A program made the position numbers and the translations under genes. The notes beneath the pieces were generated by a model. That model was not told the origin of the DNA. It saw nothing but the letters and a program-made list of their open reading frames with translations, and did not search any database. Below are positions 8,754-19,396 of a stretch of 64,000 bases of DNA, one piece after another (position 1 is the stretch's first letter; every line of letters starts with the position of its first letter). Origin of the DNA: Pisolithus tinctorius (lineage: Eukaryota > Basidiomycota > Agaricomycetes > Boletales > Pisolithaceae); the NCBI GenBank assembly GCA_024663395.1, contig JANFAH010000017.1, positions 62,001-126,000 on the forward strand, in the 5' to 3' direction.

Positions 8754-10367
8754 CAGTGGCTCAAAAAACTGTCTGCATGTTTGTATGTTTTACATTAGTT
8801 ATGACTAAACACAATAACCCCTAACCCTAGCTCTAAACCATGGGTGTATGAAATAAGGTACTTACTCTTGGCTTTCTATTGGTCCATGAATCAAGTGATT
8901 TGGATAGGAATTGATAGAATAGCAGCCATTTGAAAATGACATGTCATGCAGACAGTTTTTTGACTTTAAGTTTTGATTATATATATTGACCCTGGCATGC
9001 TGTTATATTGTTACATATATCCATCAAGAGTTCTATTATGTTACCTTTATGTAATGAGTATGATCCAACATATATAAACCTCACCACCCTCTGCTCATTT
9101 TCTCATCATCACCATGAAGTCCATTTCCACCTCTCAAAGACAAAACATCATCTCTCTTGCCTCTCTTGGCCTGTCCACTAGGAAGATTGCCTCACAGACT
9201 GGTCTAGGGAAGTCTACAGTATCCCAGGTTCTTCAGGAAATCCAACCAGAGAGGTCTAGGCTTCTAGGCTTCATGGTGGTCACCCTTCCAAGCTTTCCTC
9301 TACCAACAAGAGAGCTATTGTTCAGCAAATCCTTACTGGCAAGGCCAAAAATGCTGTTCAAGCCACTCATTTCATCAACTCTATTGTTGACAGTCCTGTT
9401 TCTTCTCAGACAGTGAGAAATACCCTCAAAGAAGCCTCATTGAAGGCTGTGGTGAAGAAGAAAAAGCCATTGCTTTCTACTGGTCACAAGAAGAAGAGGT
9501 TAGCCTTTGCTCTTAAGTATCAGCATTGACTGTGGAGAACTGGAAGAGAGTTATATGGTCAGATGAGACCAAAATCAACAGGATTGGGTCAGATGGACAA
9601 GAGTATGTGTGGAAAAAGAAGGGTGAAGGGCTTATTTCCAGAGAGGTCAAAGGTACAGTCAAGTTTGGAGGAGGTTCACTCATGGTTTGGGGATGTATAG
9701 GGTGGAATGGTGTTGGGATCTTGAGCAAGGTTGAGGGATGGATGGATGCTGAACAGTATGTGGCCATTTTGCAGGAAGGGTTGCTTCAAAGCATGGAGGA
9801 ATCTGGAATCCCAGAAGATGACATTATCTTTCAACAAGATAATGACCCCAAGCATACCTCTAGAAGAGCCCAGAAATGGTTTGAAGAGTAGGATATCAAG
9901 CTTCTAGACTGGCCTGCACAATCTCCAGACCTCAACCCAATTGAACACACTTGGAATCACCTCAAAAGATCTCTCTCAGGTTATGAGAGTGCTCCTACAG
10001 GAGTTCATCAATTATGGAAAAGGGTGGTAGTGGAGTGGGGGAAGATTTCTGTGAAAGAGTGTCAAAAATGGATAGAAAGCATGCCTAGAAGGGTTGAAGC
10101 AGTTATCAAGGCCAAAGGAGCTCATACCAAGTACTAGATAGTTGGATTTTTATAAAGTCAAAAAACTGTCTGCATGACATGTCATATTCAAATGGTTGCT
10201 ATTCTATCAATTTCTATCCAAATCACTTAATTCTTGGCCCCATAGAAAGCCAAGAGTAAGTACTTTATTTCATACACTCATGGTTTAGGGCTAGGGTTAG
10301 GAGTTATTGTGTTTAGTCATAACTAGTGTAAAACATGCAAACATGCAGACAGTTTTTTGAGCCACTT
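8754..10367 (+). mobile_element. Tc1/mariner element, nearly full length (1614 bp)
   Basis: The left end CAGTGGCTCAAAAAA follows TA at 8752-8753. The right end GAGCCACTT (last base changed) is followed by TA at 10368-10369. Terminal repeats of about 220 bp each hold an outer motif and an inverted inner motif (8759-8780 and 8945-8963). A single transposase gene lies inside. The insertion broke a dispersed repeat whose uninterrupted version is at 10760-11040. The element is free of CG. Confidence 0.9.
9114..10137 (+). pseudogene. Tc1-family DD34E transposase, frameshifted
   Basis: Starts MKSISTSQRQNIISLASLGL with a helix-turn-helix region (STRKIASQTGLGKSTVSQ). The frame changes near 9265. The middle continues with NSIVDSPVSSQTVRNTLKEA and stops near 9527, then returns with ENWKRVIWSDETKINRIG (first Asp). 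FQQDNDPKHTSRRAQKWFEE (second Asp) ends at a TAG at 9889-9891. Past it come [20 protein letters not shown] (Glu) and the terminal TAG at 10135-10137. There are 34 residues between the second Asp and the Glu. Two frameshifts and one stop make it inactive, but all three catalytic residues are still encoded. Confidence 0.9.
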
Positions 10368-10503
10368 TATGTGAAATGCAATGCACAGAATACACCATCT
10401 CCAACATGGCCCTTCAATCTGGGAATCTTTGGAGTGCATCAAGGGTGCATACCTCCTAGGGATATGTAAATGGTCTGATAGCATTTTGGCCTTGTGTTAT
10501 GTG
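10368..10503 (-). repeat. Right half of the split tRNA-like repeat
   Basis: Continues the repeat interrupted at 8753. The text GTGAAATGCAATGCACAGAA and the next 120 bp match 10898-11040 with scattered changes. Confidence 0.65.
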
Positions 10504-10757
10504 GAGGCTGTTGTGGGACATCTTGCCAGGCAGGGGGGTGGGATGTCCCAACTTGGCCTTGGAGGCTGCTGTGGGACATCCCACTGGTTGGAAAAGGGGA
10601 GTGTGGGATGTCCCAATGTAGCCTTGGAGGCTGTTGTGGGCCATCCCACTGGTTGCCAGAGGGGGGTGGGATGTCCCAACTCAGCTTTAGAGGCTGTTGT
10701 GGGATGGCCCACTGGCTGCCAGAGGGGGGAGTGGAATGTCCCAATGTAGCCTTAAGA
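10502..10757 (+). repeat. Tandem repeat, about 63-bp unit, four copies
   Basis: Units start near 10502, 10561, 10626 and 10689. Each contains GAGGCTGTTGTGGGACATCC and later TGGGATGTCCCAA, which form a short palindrome around GGGACATCCC. Two to three further decayed units lie at 11311-11445. No CG is present. Confidence 0.75.
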
Positions 10758-10759
10758 GG

Positions 10760-11040
10760 AAAATGTGACCAGTCCTAAGATTGAACCAGTGGCCTTCTAG
10801 TTGTTTACCAGGTGCTGTAACCACTGAGCTATATGGTCTGGGTACTAGTGTCAGTAGCTTGGGGGCTTGGACTAGCACTGTGGGAACAAATCTCCATGAA
10901 GTGTAATGCACAGAATGCACCATCTCTAATGTGGTCCCTCTATCTGGGCACTTTTGGAATGCAAAAACAGTCCACACCCCCTAGGGTCATGCAAATGGTC
11001 TGATTGCCTTGTGACCTTGTGTCATGTGATGGATCAGGAT
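10760..11040 (-). repeat. Uninterrupted copy of the tRNA-like dispersed repeat
   Basis: At 10767-10838 the minus strand gives a 72-nt tRNA-like piece: GACCATATAGCTCAGTGG (A box), an anticodon-loop-like stretch, GGTTCAATC (B box) and a 3' end TGGTC that pairs with the 5' GACCA. The flank 10841-11040 is shared with the split copy at 8697-8753 plus 10368-10503, so this copy gives the empty site for the Tc1 insertion. It may be a SINE, or part of a larger repeat that includes a tRNA relic. Confidence 0.6.
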
Positions 11041-11172
11041 TTACTGCTGTGTTTCCAGGAGGCCTTACTATTGGCCACCTTGTGTCCATGTAACTCACAT
11101 GATTTGGTCTTAATAAGGATGCTGCATGACCCATTGTGCTGAGGATGCATGGGTTCCAGCTGCAACTCATAA

Positions 11173-11260
11173 CCTGATGGAAATGTGACCAGAGCTGGAA
11201 TTGAAGCAGGGTCCTCTCAGTGTTAAGCAGCTGCTCTAACCATGGAGCTACCTTGCATTG
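11173..11260 (-). repeat. Third tRNA-like repeat, head only
   Basis: Read on the minus strand, GGTAGCTCCATGGTTAGAGC gives a good D arm and the anticodon region reads TTAACAC. The B box is GCTTCAATTC. The AAC anticodon context resembles tRNA-Val(AAC). The flank GATGGAAATGTGACCAGAGC is shared with the copy at 8615-8640. The right flank differs from the other copies. Confidence 0.55.
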
Positions 11261-11445
11261 GATTCTCTATGGTGCTTGTAGGATTAGTGCAGATTACTAC
11301 TCCAATACCTTAGTGGCTGTTTTGGGACATCCCTCTGGTTGCCAGAGGGGAGGGTGGGATGTCCCAATGTAGCCTTAGAGGCTGTTGTTGGATGTCCCAA
11401 GTCCCCTTATGAAAGTCAGTGGGATGTCCCATCACAGCCTCAGGG

Positions 11446-12086
11446 GGCTATGATGGCATGCCCTCCTAAGTTACCTTTTCAGACCAGCACAATGTCCCAT
11501 GACAACCTCAGAGGCTCATCTGAGACATTCTGCCCTCTGCAGGTGGTGCTGCAAAAGTGACTGGCATCATGTTCTATGTGGGAAAGGGGTAAATACTGAC
11601 AGAGCAGAAGAATGGAGAGAAGCCAACACAAGGGCAGAACCATAGCTGGCATGCAGGGTAGCAAGACCAACATCCTGCCATGCTGACCAAGGTCTCAGAG
11701 GAGGCATGGGCAAAGGCCTGGCCTTCACATGACAAGCCTGAGAGTGCAGGTGAGCAGAGGTGGTTGGAAGGTGGTCAGAGGTGGTCATGTGACTCTAAAG
11801 AGGTGCAGAGATGTGTTGGGAGGGTCAGAGCTTGGTCAGAACAGGTTGGAAGGGTTGGAAGGATGTGGGAATGCATCAGAAGAGAGTGGAAGAAAGTTTC
11901 CAGGGTGTGGAAGAGGGCAGAGTAGCTGTTAGGGGCTTTGCCAAGGTCATGGTCATGACAAGGGGCAGAGTTGGCCTGTGCAACATCATCATTAAAGGTG
12001 TCATCCTCAAAGTCACTCTCTAGTTCTGGAGGGCTGTCCTCTACCATGAGGCCACCACCCTGAGAGGATAATCATTCCTCTTGGCA
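11446..12086. other. Unassigned CpG-free DNA, perhaps gypsy gag/pol border
   Basis: The minus strand from 12047 to about 11900 reads MVEDSPPELESDFEDDTFND, an acidic stretch that may continue the gag remnant to the right. No domain is recognised further left. Confidence 0.35.
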
Positions 12087-12748
12087 TTATGTATGCATAG
12101 ATGTGCAATAGACTACCTCTTCCTCTAGAAGTTCATCTTTGTGGTCCATTGTGCCAAAGTAGGCTACATTGGTGCCATCCTTGTCCACTTTGGAATATGT
12201 TTTGAAGGTGTTTGGGATGTTGTCAATGTCTGCTTGTTCCATATCTTTGGGGTTAACACCCACATTTTCCTCATATACTTGTACCAATTCCTCCTTGTCA
12301 GGCTCACCCAAATTTTCTTCTTCCAGCTTATCCTCCTTGCAAGTCTGCTCATACTGTGTGTCCCCTTGGACATTGACTGTGAATAGTCACATCTTTGCTG
12401 CACTTTTTCCATTATCCTTTTGAGGAAGGGGGCAATCAGGAGCCATGTAGCCCTCCTTGTTGCAATTGAAGCAAGTGATACCTGCTAGGAACCTCTGGGG
12501 TTGTTTCCCCATACCATTCAAGTGATCCTGTTCTCATTGACAAGATTGATGGTCTACACCATCCTTCCTCAGGAATCTGTTGCTCTTCATTGGAAGATTT
12601 AACTTTCTTCAATAAATGTTATCCCCTTTCTTTATGTATTTAAAGTTTTCATTAGATGAAGAGTGTTGATTACTCCTCTTGCTGTGTGGGTGTGAACCAC
12701 TTCATCCCTGGGAGATTTCCCTCCAAAGCCCACATGGCTCATTCACAT
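12087..12748 (-). pseudogene. Ty3/gypsy Gag, 3' half with zinc knuckle
   Basis: On the minus strand the region near 12475-12433 encodes ITCFNCNKEGYMAPDCPLP. This is a retroviral-type zinc knuckle CX2CX4HX4C in which the His is Tyr. An acidic tail follows (LGEPDKEELVQVYEENVG). Upstream text SHVGFGGKSPRDEVVHTHTA continues the gag fragment at 19396-19225 in the same frame once the LTR element between them is removed. Stops and frame changes occur, and at least one TGA is explained by a CGA codon. Confidence 0.7.
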
Positions 12749-12753
12749 GTGCA

Positions 12754-13654
12754 TGTGAAGTACGGGTTTACCCTCAGGTGACCAGGCTTCAAGACCAGGT
12801 GACAGGGGTTAAGTCCGAGTGGCCAAAGTCAAGGCCGAGAGACAGGGGCCAAGTCCGGTTAGACCGGAGTCAAGGCCGGAGGTCAGGGGCTAAGTCCGGA
12901 GGACCGGACTTAAGGCCGGGAGCGTGGGAACAAGGCCGGTAGCGTGGGAAACCGACTGGTCTTGGAGTGCGCACAAGGGGAAGCCGGTCCGGGGTTGGAT
13001 CTACCTCCCTTGGTCTCAGCTTATGTGCTGTACCCTTATGCAAGCCAGGGAGAGGTCCGGGACAGGGGTCGGGGATAGCTTAAGGCTCGGCCTTAGCTAT
13101 AGAGTAGTCTTGAGGGGTAGTACGGAGTTGAGGGTAATACTTAATTGATATTCTGACTGGGGTGCTACGAAGTATGTACAGGGGTTAAATACAGGAGGCC
13201 GGTCCGGGATAATGAACATAGAGCCAGACTTGTGAATAAGCTATTAGTGAGATGATTAGCAAGACAAGGATAGCCACGGTGGCTATGCAGAGGCTAATAG
13301 CCAAAGTCCGGGTGACCGGCATAACCGGGGTCGGACACAGGATTGTACAGTAAGCAAAGTCTGATGAACGGGCTAGACTAAATATAGTACAAACAAAAGG
13401 AAACAGACCGGAGTTATGTCCGGGTGACCCGGACATGGACCTAGGAGGACCGGGGTGGAGTAGCGCAAGGCCGGGAGGCCGAAACGGACCGGAGATAGGG
13501 GTAAAACACCGGACTTGAGTTATGCAGGCCGGAGTTGAGTTATCTAGGGCCGGGATTGGGTTGCCTAGGCTGGACTAGGACCGGACTTGACCGGAGATAG
13601 GGGCTAGGGGTCCGGACTGGACTGAGTCCGAGTCTGAGAGTCATGGATATGACA
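12754..13654 (+). repeat. Left LTR (901 bp)
   Basis: I count 13 differences from the right LTR, all transitions, 12 of them at CG sites. The left LTR has lost CG at 12797, 12925, 12957 and 13111, all in its first 360 bp. Transcription signals were not identified. Confidence 0.93.
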
Positions 13655-16600
13655 GTATCCCCCTCTTAGGAACTGAACCCTTGAGGTTCCATAGGGAAAT
13701 ACATTCAGAGGGTTATGCAGTGAGGTCCCATGACTAGGAGTGAGTCCGAGTGCACACACAGTGCCAAGGGTGAGCCCGAGGACTGGGAGACAGGCCAGCG
13801 ACGACTGGAGGTCCAGTAGTTCAGACCGGAATAGCATAAGCCGGGTTTGGGGGCAAGGGTCAAGTCCGAAGACTGTTCCGGGAACCCGAGACCAGAGAAG
13901 CGACAACAAGAGGGCCGGAGACCGGTCTAGGAGGCTGCCAGACAGTTCAGCAGGCTGGGACAAGGCAAAGCCGAGTCCGGAAGTGACTAGACCAGCTGTA
14001 CGGGGGTTTCCGGAGACAGCTGAAAGCTGAGGCCGATGTCTCAGAGGGCCGGAGTTGCACCTTGGAGCTGGGTTAAGGCAAACCGAAGGCTGGGAATAAC
14101 CAGGTAAGGCCTAGGGGTGTGCTTCAGGGCCAGGTCAGGGAAAGCCGGAGACCGAAGATGTGCAGGGGACCGGTAATGTCCAACTAATGTACCAGGAGTG
14201 TGCCACTAGGGCCAGAAGTGTGCTTCAAAGCCGGTTCAGGGCAACATGGAGGCCGAGAGGGTCCAGAGAGGTCCGGAGATGACCATAAGATGGTCCAGGG
14301 GTGTACCAGGTGCTGCTGAGTGACAGTGGAATGACACAAAGGCTAGGTGGGTGCCAGGAAGGCCGGAAAACCGGTCTAGGAATGCACCAGTTGGACTGGG
14401 ACTGCACTGCAGGGATACAGAGGGTCACGAGAAGTGCCAAGAAGGCCAGGTTAGGTCCAAGGTCTGCTCCAGGGGGTCACAGGGTCTGAAAGTGTGTATC
14501 TACAGAAAAAGAAAACAGATAACAGAAAATCAAGAAAACATATGACAAGGAAACAGGAAACCGAGACAGAGGCAGGGGTCAAAGCCGAAGGCTGAGACCG
14601 AGGGTGGCTCAGGCCAGGGGTGGCAAAAGCCAGAGAAGACCGGAGGCCATCAGGAGACCAGTCTGGTGGTCAGGACAGGCCAGAAAGGCTAGTTGGAGAC
14701 TGGTTTGGACCTGGGAAGGGCTGGAAGGCCAGAAATGTCAAAGGGAGACCGGTCTGGGGTTGGGCAGGGCCGGAGTGGCTGGCTGGAGGCCGGTCTGAAG
14801 GTGTCAGAGGGGTTTGGGGTAGTCGGAGATGACCTGAGGTGCCATCCAGTTAGCAGGCTGATAACGGGCGGCCAAAACAGTGTAGGCCGACAGGCTAACA
14901 CTGAGACCGGGGTAACCAGGGGTAGCAAGGTGTGAACCCGAGGCCGGAAGTGGCAAGGCCAAGTGCCAAGCACCTTGGAAACAGGCCAGATGGGCTTCTG
15001 GAGGTCAGCGAGGGACTAGGGGCTGTCTACAACAGCTAGAGTTTGGTCTGGACAAGGACCGGAGGACCTGGCATATCTAGGCATGAACCAGGGACCAGCA
15101 GGTCATAAGACCGGTGCAACGAAGCCTAGGAGTGCCAAAGCTGAGTCCGGGTGTTGAGTCCGGTTCAGGGGTGTCCGGAGTTGGTTGGAGGTGGGTTTTC
15201 TGGTGGCAAGAAGCCCGAGGGCCAAAAGTCATTGGAGGACCGGTTCAGGGGGTCTGGAGACCGGGTGAGGCCTAGGGGTTGTCCAGCCGAAAGGCTGAGA
15301 ACAGGAGGCTGAGGCCAGTGAGACCGGTGAACACACAATCACTGAGGCCGAGGACTACTGAGATAGTGAGACCGGAGTACCAACACAAATGTCAGGGGCT
15401 GGGAGCAACCCAGGGCAGGTGGTTCAGGAGTGCTTCAGTATGCAAGGACCGGGCCAAGGAACTGGGAACCAGTGTGCAGGGACCGAGCAGGGTTGTGCTG
15501 AGGGCACCGGAGAGGTAGCAGACAGGGGTTTGGAAGAGAGTAGGTCACTAGCAAGGTCCCTTATCCCCCTCTTAGGGTAGACTTCCCAAGTCTACAGGGG
15601 TACAAGGTGTGGGCTAGGACCACCGAGAGGAGTACTGGACAGGTAGTAGGAGTACTACCACCGGAGTTGCAAGTCCGAGTACTGAGAATGCTGAGACCGG
15701 CTTAACAGGTGTCAAGACCGGTTTCGGGAGGCTTTTTCAAGTCCAGAAAAGCTTTAAAACCGGAGATACAAGGCCGGCAGAGCAGGCCGGACTGGTACAG
15801 GGATAGTAGGGAGTGTCGGAGTCAAAGGTAAGGGTATGAAGGCCGGAACCAGAGCCCGAGAGAAAACCAGGAGGCTGGTGAAGACCGGCAGGCCAAAAGA
15901 CAACTGGTAAGACCGGAGTCAGGAGAGTGGGTAGGACCGGAGTTCCAGAGTCAATGGTGGGGTGACAGTGGCAATGGTTAGGGGAAGGTGAGGGGTTAGC
16001 TGGTACCTGAAGGGGCCTCGCGAACATACAAGTTCCGGGGCGAGTGGGTGAGCTGGGAAACAGACCGGCAGAGTCGGGGGTTTGTCAGATGGGCCGAAGC
16101 CCGGGGTGTCTTGCAAGCAAATTCATGCTCCAAGGCGGGGTTGACGTCAGGGGGGTTAGCAACCTTTAGTATTAGGCGGGGATAGGTGACTGCACTACAC
16201 TCGGCTACCAACGGGTGCCTATTGAGTGGGCTAGTCGGTTCCCTACAACCAAGATACTTCAGTTCCTAACAGGTTGACAAGGCCGATTAAACAGGGGTCG
16301 GAGACCGAGAGAGAACCAAGGCCGGGTCCACCAAGGACCGGAAAGAGGTGCTAGGTCAAGACCATAGCACCGGGGTAGAGGACAGGGGTAGTTCCGGGAG
16401 GAGGGAGAGGCCTGAAGGCCAAATGAGTGACAGAGGAGTAGCATAGAGCTACCCAAGGGGTATCAAAGGCCGAGGGAGGCCGGAGATGGGAGACCAGCCA
16501 AAAGAAGGAAGTCCAGAGTGAGCAAGACCGGTCAGGGGCCATGAGGAGGCCTGGAGATGGACACCGGAAAAGAGAAAGAAGGCCGGAGTCAGCAAGACCG

Positions 16601-16825
16601 GTCAGGGGCTATAAGGAAGTCCGGAAGTGACAGGCCGACAAGGCCTAGTGAAGGAGGGAAGACCGAAACTCAGGAGACCGGTCATAAGGGAGTCCGGAGG
16701 TGGGACAAGGTGGATACAAATAGGAGGACCAGAGTTAGCAAGTCCAGTCCAAGGCTACAAAGCCAGGTTGAGGCCGAGGGACTGGCAAGACGAGCCAGGA
16801 CTGCTAAGGGGCTGGAGTGATGCAC

Positions 16826-17005
16826 TAATTGATTTGTCTCTACTGAGACCACCAGTTTGGCTTCTGGTGTACCAGAGTACCAACTTGTTGACCCAGTTAG
16901 GATCCTGGGGTAGACTCTAATTGTTTTGTCTCAACCGAGACCACCGGTTTTGGCTTCCGGAGTACAGAGCTACCAACTTGTTAACCCGGTTAGGATCCCG
17001 GGGTG
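16826..17005 (+). repeat. Tandem duplication of about 90 bp inside the LARD
   Basis: Two adjacent units read GTCTCTACTGAGACCACCAG and GTCTCAACCGAGACCACCGG and continue in parallel to GGATCCTGGGG and GGATCCCGGGG. The first unit has TG or CA at several places where the second has CG. A further looser duplication follows (17018-17100 and 17150-17220). Confidence 0.75.
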
Positions 17006-18318
17006 GACAGAGGACAGGGAAAGGACCGGAAATGAGGTCAGGGACCGGGATAGGGGCCGGAGGACCAGCAGACCGGTCCTAGACCGAAAATCAGGGCTAG
17101 GAGCAAGTCCGAAGGACTAGCATGCCCCAGGGGTGCCTCTAAGTGGAAAGTGAGGCCGGAAAAGAGGTCAGGACCGGGCTAAGGGCCAGAGGGCTGGCAG
17201 ACCGGTCCTAGACCAAAATGGAGGTGTCATGCACTAGCTAAGACCACCAGAGCCGAGGCCTGGTACAAGTCCAAAGGACAAGCACCATCCCGAGGCCGAG
17301 GTGACTAGTGCAGGACTGGGACAATGGACAGGAGACCTGGGAGGGGTCTATGAGGAACAGAAAGGTCTGAGGAGAGCCAGGACTGGTCCAAAACCTAGTA
17401 ACAGGTCTAGACAAGTCCGGGTGAGGTGGCTGAATCAAACCGGGGCCGAGAGGGCCAGTAACAAAGGGCAGGAGGCCGAGGGAAGTGGCAAACCGGCTTC
17501 AGACAAGTCCGAGTGAGTGTGGACAAGCCAACCAAGGCCAGACAGGCCGGTAACAGACAGTCCAGAGACCGGAAAGGGGGTCCAGGGCTCCAAGGCCGAG
17601 GGTGGAGACCGGACCCAAAAACCGCTGAAGCCGAGTGCCGATGGGGAACCAGGGAAGGTGTTGACGGCCGGGACTGGCCAAGTCCAGGCCTGGGGGTTGC
17701 ACCGGAGGTGCACAGAGGTCTGAAGACCAATATCAGGGAGTCAGGAGGTCAAATGAGTGATGAGATCCAAGTGTTCAGTACAGTAGAACTGGATGAAGAC
17801 AGCTGGGCTGGAGTGCTGGGATGACTGAGGTAAGGACTGTGGTGAAAGCCAGGGTGACCAGCCAGAGGTCAGGGGTAGCTCGGGGGAGCTGACAGAAGTG
17901 AGTCCGGTTGATGAGGCCGGCCCAGGGGCAAGTCCGGAGGGTAACTCCGACTTGGAAGTGGGCTCAGGCAAGAACCCAGGTTGGTGGTGAGTCCGGATGG
18001 TGAGTCCAACTCAGGGGTTGACATGGCCGGTCCGGAGTCAGGAGAAAACGAGGGGCAGGCAGGGCAGGAGTGAGGGAATGGATGCATTAAGTTTTGACTA
18101 CTAAGGACATAGTGTCAGGGGTAATGCAACCCAGGGGTGTGCAGAGTGCCAAGGGGTGCCGGGTTACCTCTCTGCTTTAGCAGAGACCTCCGGGTTGGGC
18201 CCCGGAGTCAGAGGAGAGGTATCCCGATGAGTCCTGATGGGCAAGGTCATGGGTAGGGGCTCTAGAGCAGGACCTAGACATGATGCAATGGCTTGCACAA
18301 GTGTGAGTCAGAATATAC

Positions 18319-19219
18319 TGTGAAGTACGGGTTTACCCTCAGGTGACCAGGCTTCAAGACCGGGTGACAGGGGTTAAGTCCGAGTGGCCAAAGTCAAGGC
18401 CGAGAGACAGGGGCCAAGTCCGGTTAGACCGGAGTCAAGGCCGGAGGTCAGGGGCTAAGTCCGGAGGACCGGACTTAAGGCCGGGAGCGCGAGAACAAGG
18501 CCGGTAGCGTGGGAAACCGACCGGTCTTGGAGTGCGCACAAGGGGAAGCCAGTCCGGGGTTGGATCTACCTCCCTTGGTCTCAGCTTATGTGCTGTACCC
18601 TTATGCAAGCCAGGGAGAGGTCCGGGACAGGGGTCGGGGATAGCTTAAGGCTCGGCCTTAGCTATAGAGTAGTCTCGAGGGGTAGTACGGAGTTGAGGGT
18701 AATACTTAATTGATATTCTGACTGGGGTGCTACGAAGTATGTACAGGGGTTAAATACAGGAGGCCGGTCCAGGATAATGAACATAGAGCCAGACTTGTGA
18801 ATAAGCTATTAGTGAGATGATTAGCAAGACAAGGATAGCCACGGTGGCTATGCAGAGGCTAATAGCCAAAGTCCGGGTGACCGGCATAACTGGGGTCGGA
18901 CACAGGATTGTACAGTAAGCAAAGTCTGATGAATGGGCTAGACTAAATATAGTACAAACAAAAGGAAACAGACCGGAGTTATGTCCGGGTGACCCGGACA
19001 TGGACCTAGGAGGACCGGGGTGGAGTAGCGCAAGGCTGGGAGGCCGAAATGGACCGGAGATAGGGGTAAAACACCGGACTTGAGTTATGCAGGCCGGAGT
19101 TGAGTTATCTAGGGCTGGGATTGGGTTGCCTAGGCTGGACTAGGACCGGACTTGACCGGAGATAGGGGCTAGGGGTCCGGACTGGACTGAGTCTGAGTCT
19201 GAGAGTCATGGATATGACA
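18319..19219 (+). repeat. Right LTR (901 bp)
   Basis: Same length as the left LTR with no indel. It has lost CG relative to the left LTR at 18551, 18771, 18891, 18934, 19037, 19050, 19116 and 19194. Seven of these eight lie in its last 450 bp. Confidence 0.93.
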
Positions 19220-19224
19220 GTGCA

Positions 19225-19396
19225 TGCTTATGGCCTTCTGCATCATTTCCATGCAGCACACCTCTTCAAGAATCTCCTTGATTGTTGAGTGCTCAGCTGA
19301 TATTCTGCAAGCTTCAAAAATACTCTTAATTATTGAGTGTGGTAGTCCCTGCAAGAATTTCCTCCTGAACAAGTAGTCATCTTGGGGTTGCAGCAT
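19225..19396 (-). pseudogene. Ty3/gypsy Gag, 5' half
   Basis: Minus-strand frame MLQPQDDYLFRRKFLQGLP, then IFEACRISAEHSTIKEILEE and VCCMEMMQKAISMH. It resembles the gag core of mushroom gypsy elements. The frame runs into the LTR element at 19224 and continues on its other side at 12748. Confidence 0.7.

Larger units (their letters stand above)
12754..19219. mobile_element. Large non-coding LTR retroelement (LARD type), 6466 bp
   Basis: Two 901-bp LTRs (12754-13654 and 18319-19219) begin TGTGAAGTAC and end ATATGACA. A perfect 5-bp target duplication GTGCA lies at 12749-12753 and 19220-19224. The 4664-bp interior is GC-rich, purine-rich on the plus strand and full of CCGG and CCGGA words. Its longest ORFs are about 100 residues and have no domain. 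I could not find a convincing primer-binding site or polypurine tract. It must have used enzymes from another element. It inserted into a gypsy gag gene. Confidence 0.93.

Noticed and set aside
13655..13690. Primer-binding site after the left LTR
   Set aside because: The sequence GTATCCCCCTCTTAGG does not resemble a tRNA 3' complement I can recognise. A similar word recurs at about 15560 inside the element, so I do not call it a PBS.
12754..19219. Many ORFs of 60-107 codons inside the LTR element
   Set aside because: They are Gly/Arg/Pro-rich products of a GC- and purine-rich sequence, occur in all frames, and have no domain or splice logic.
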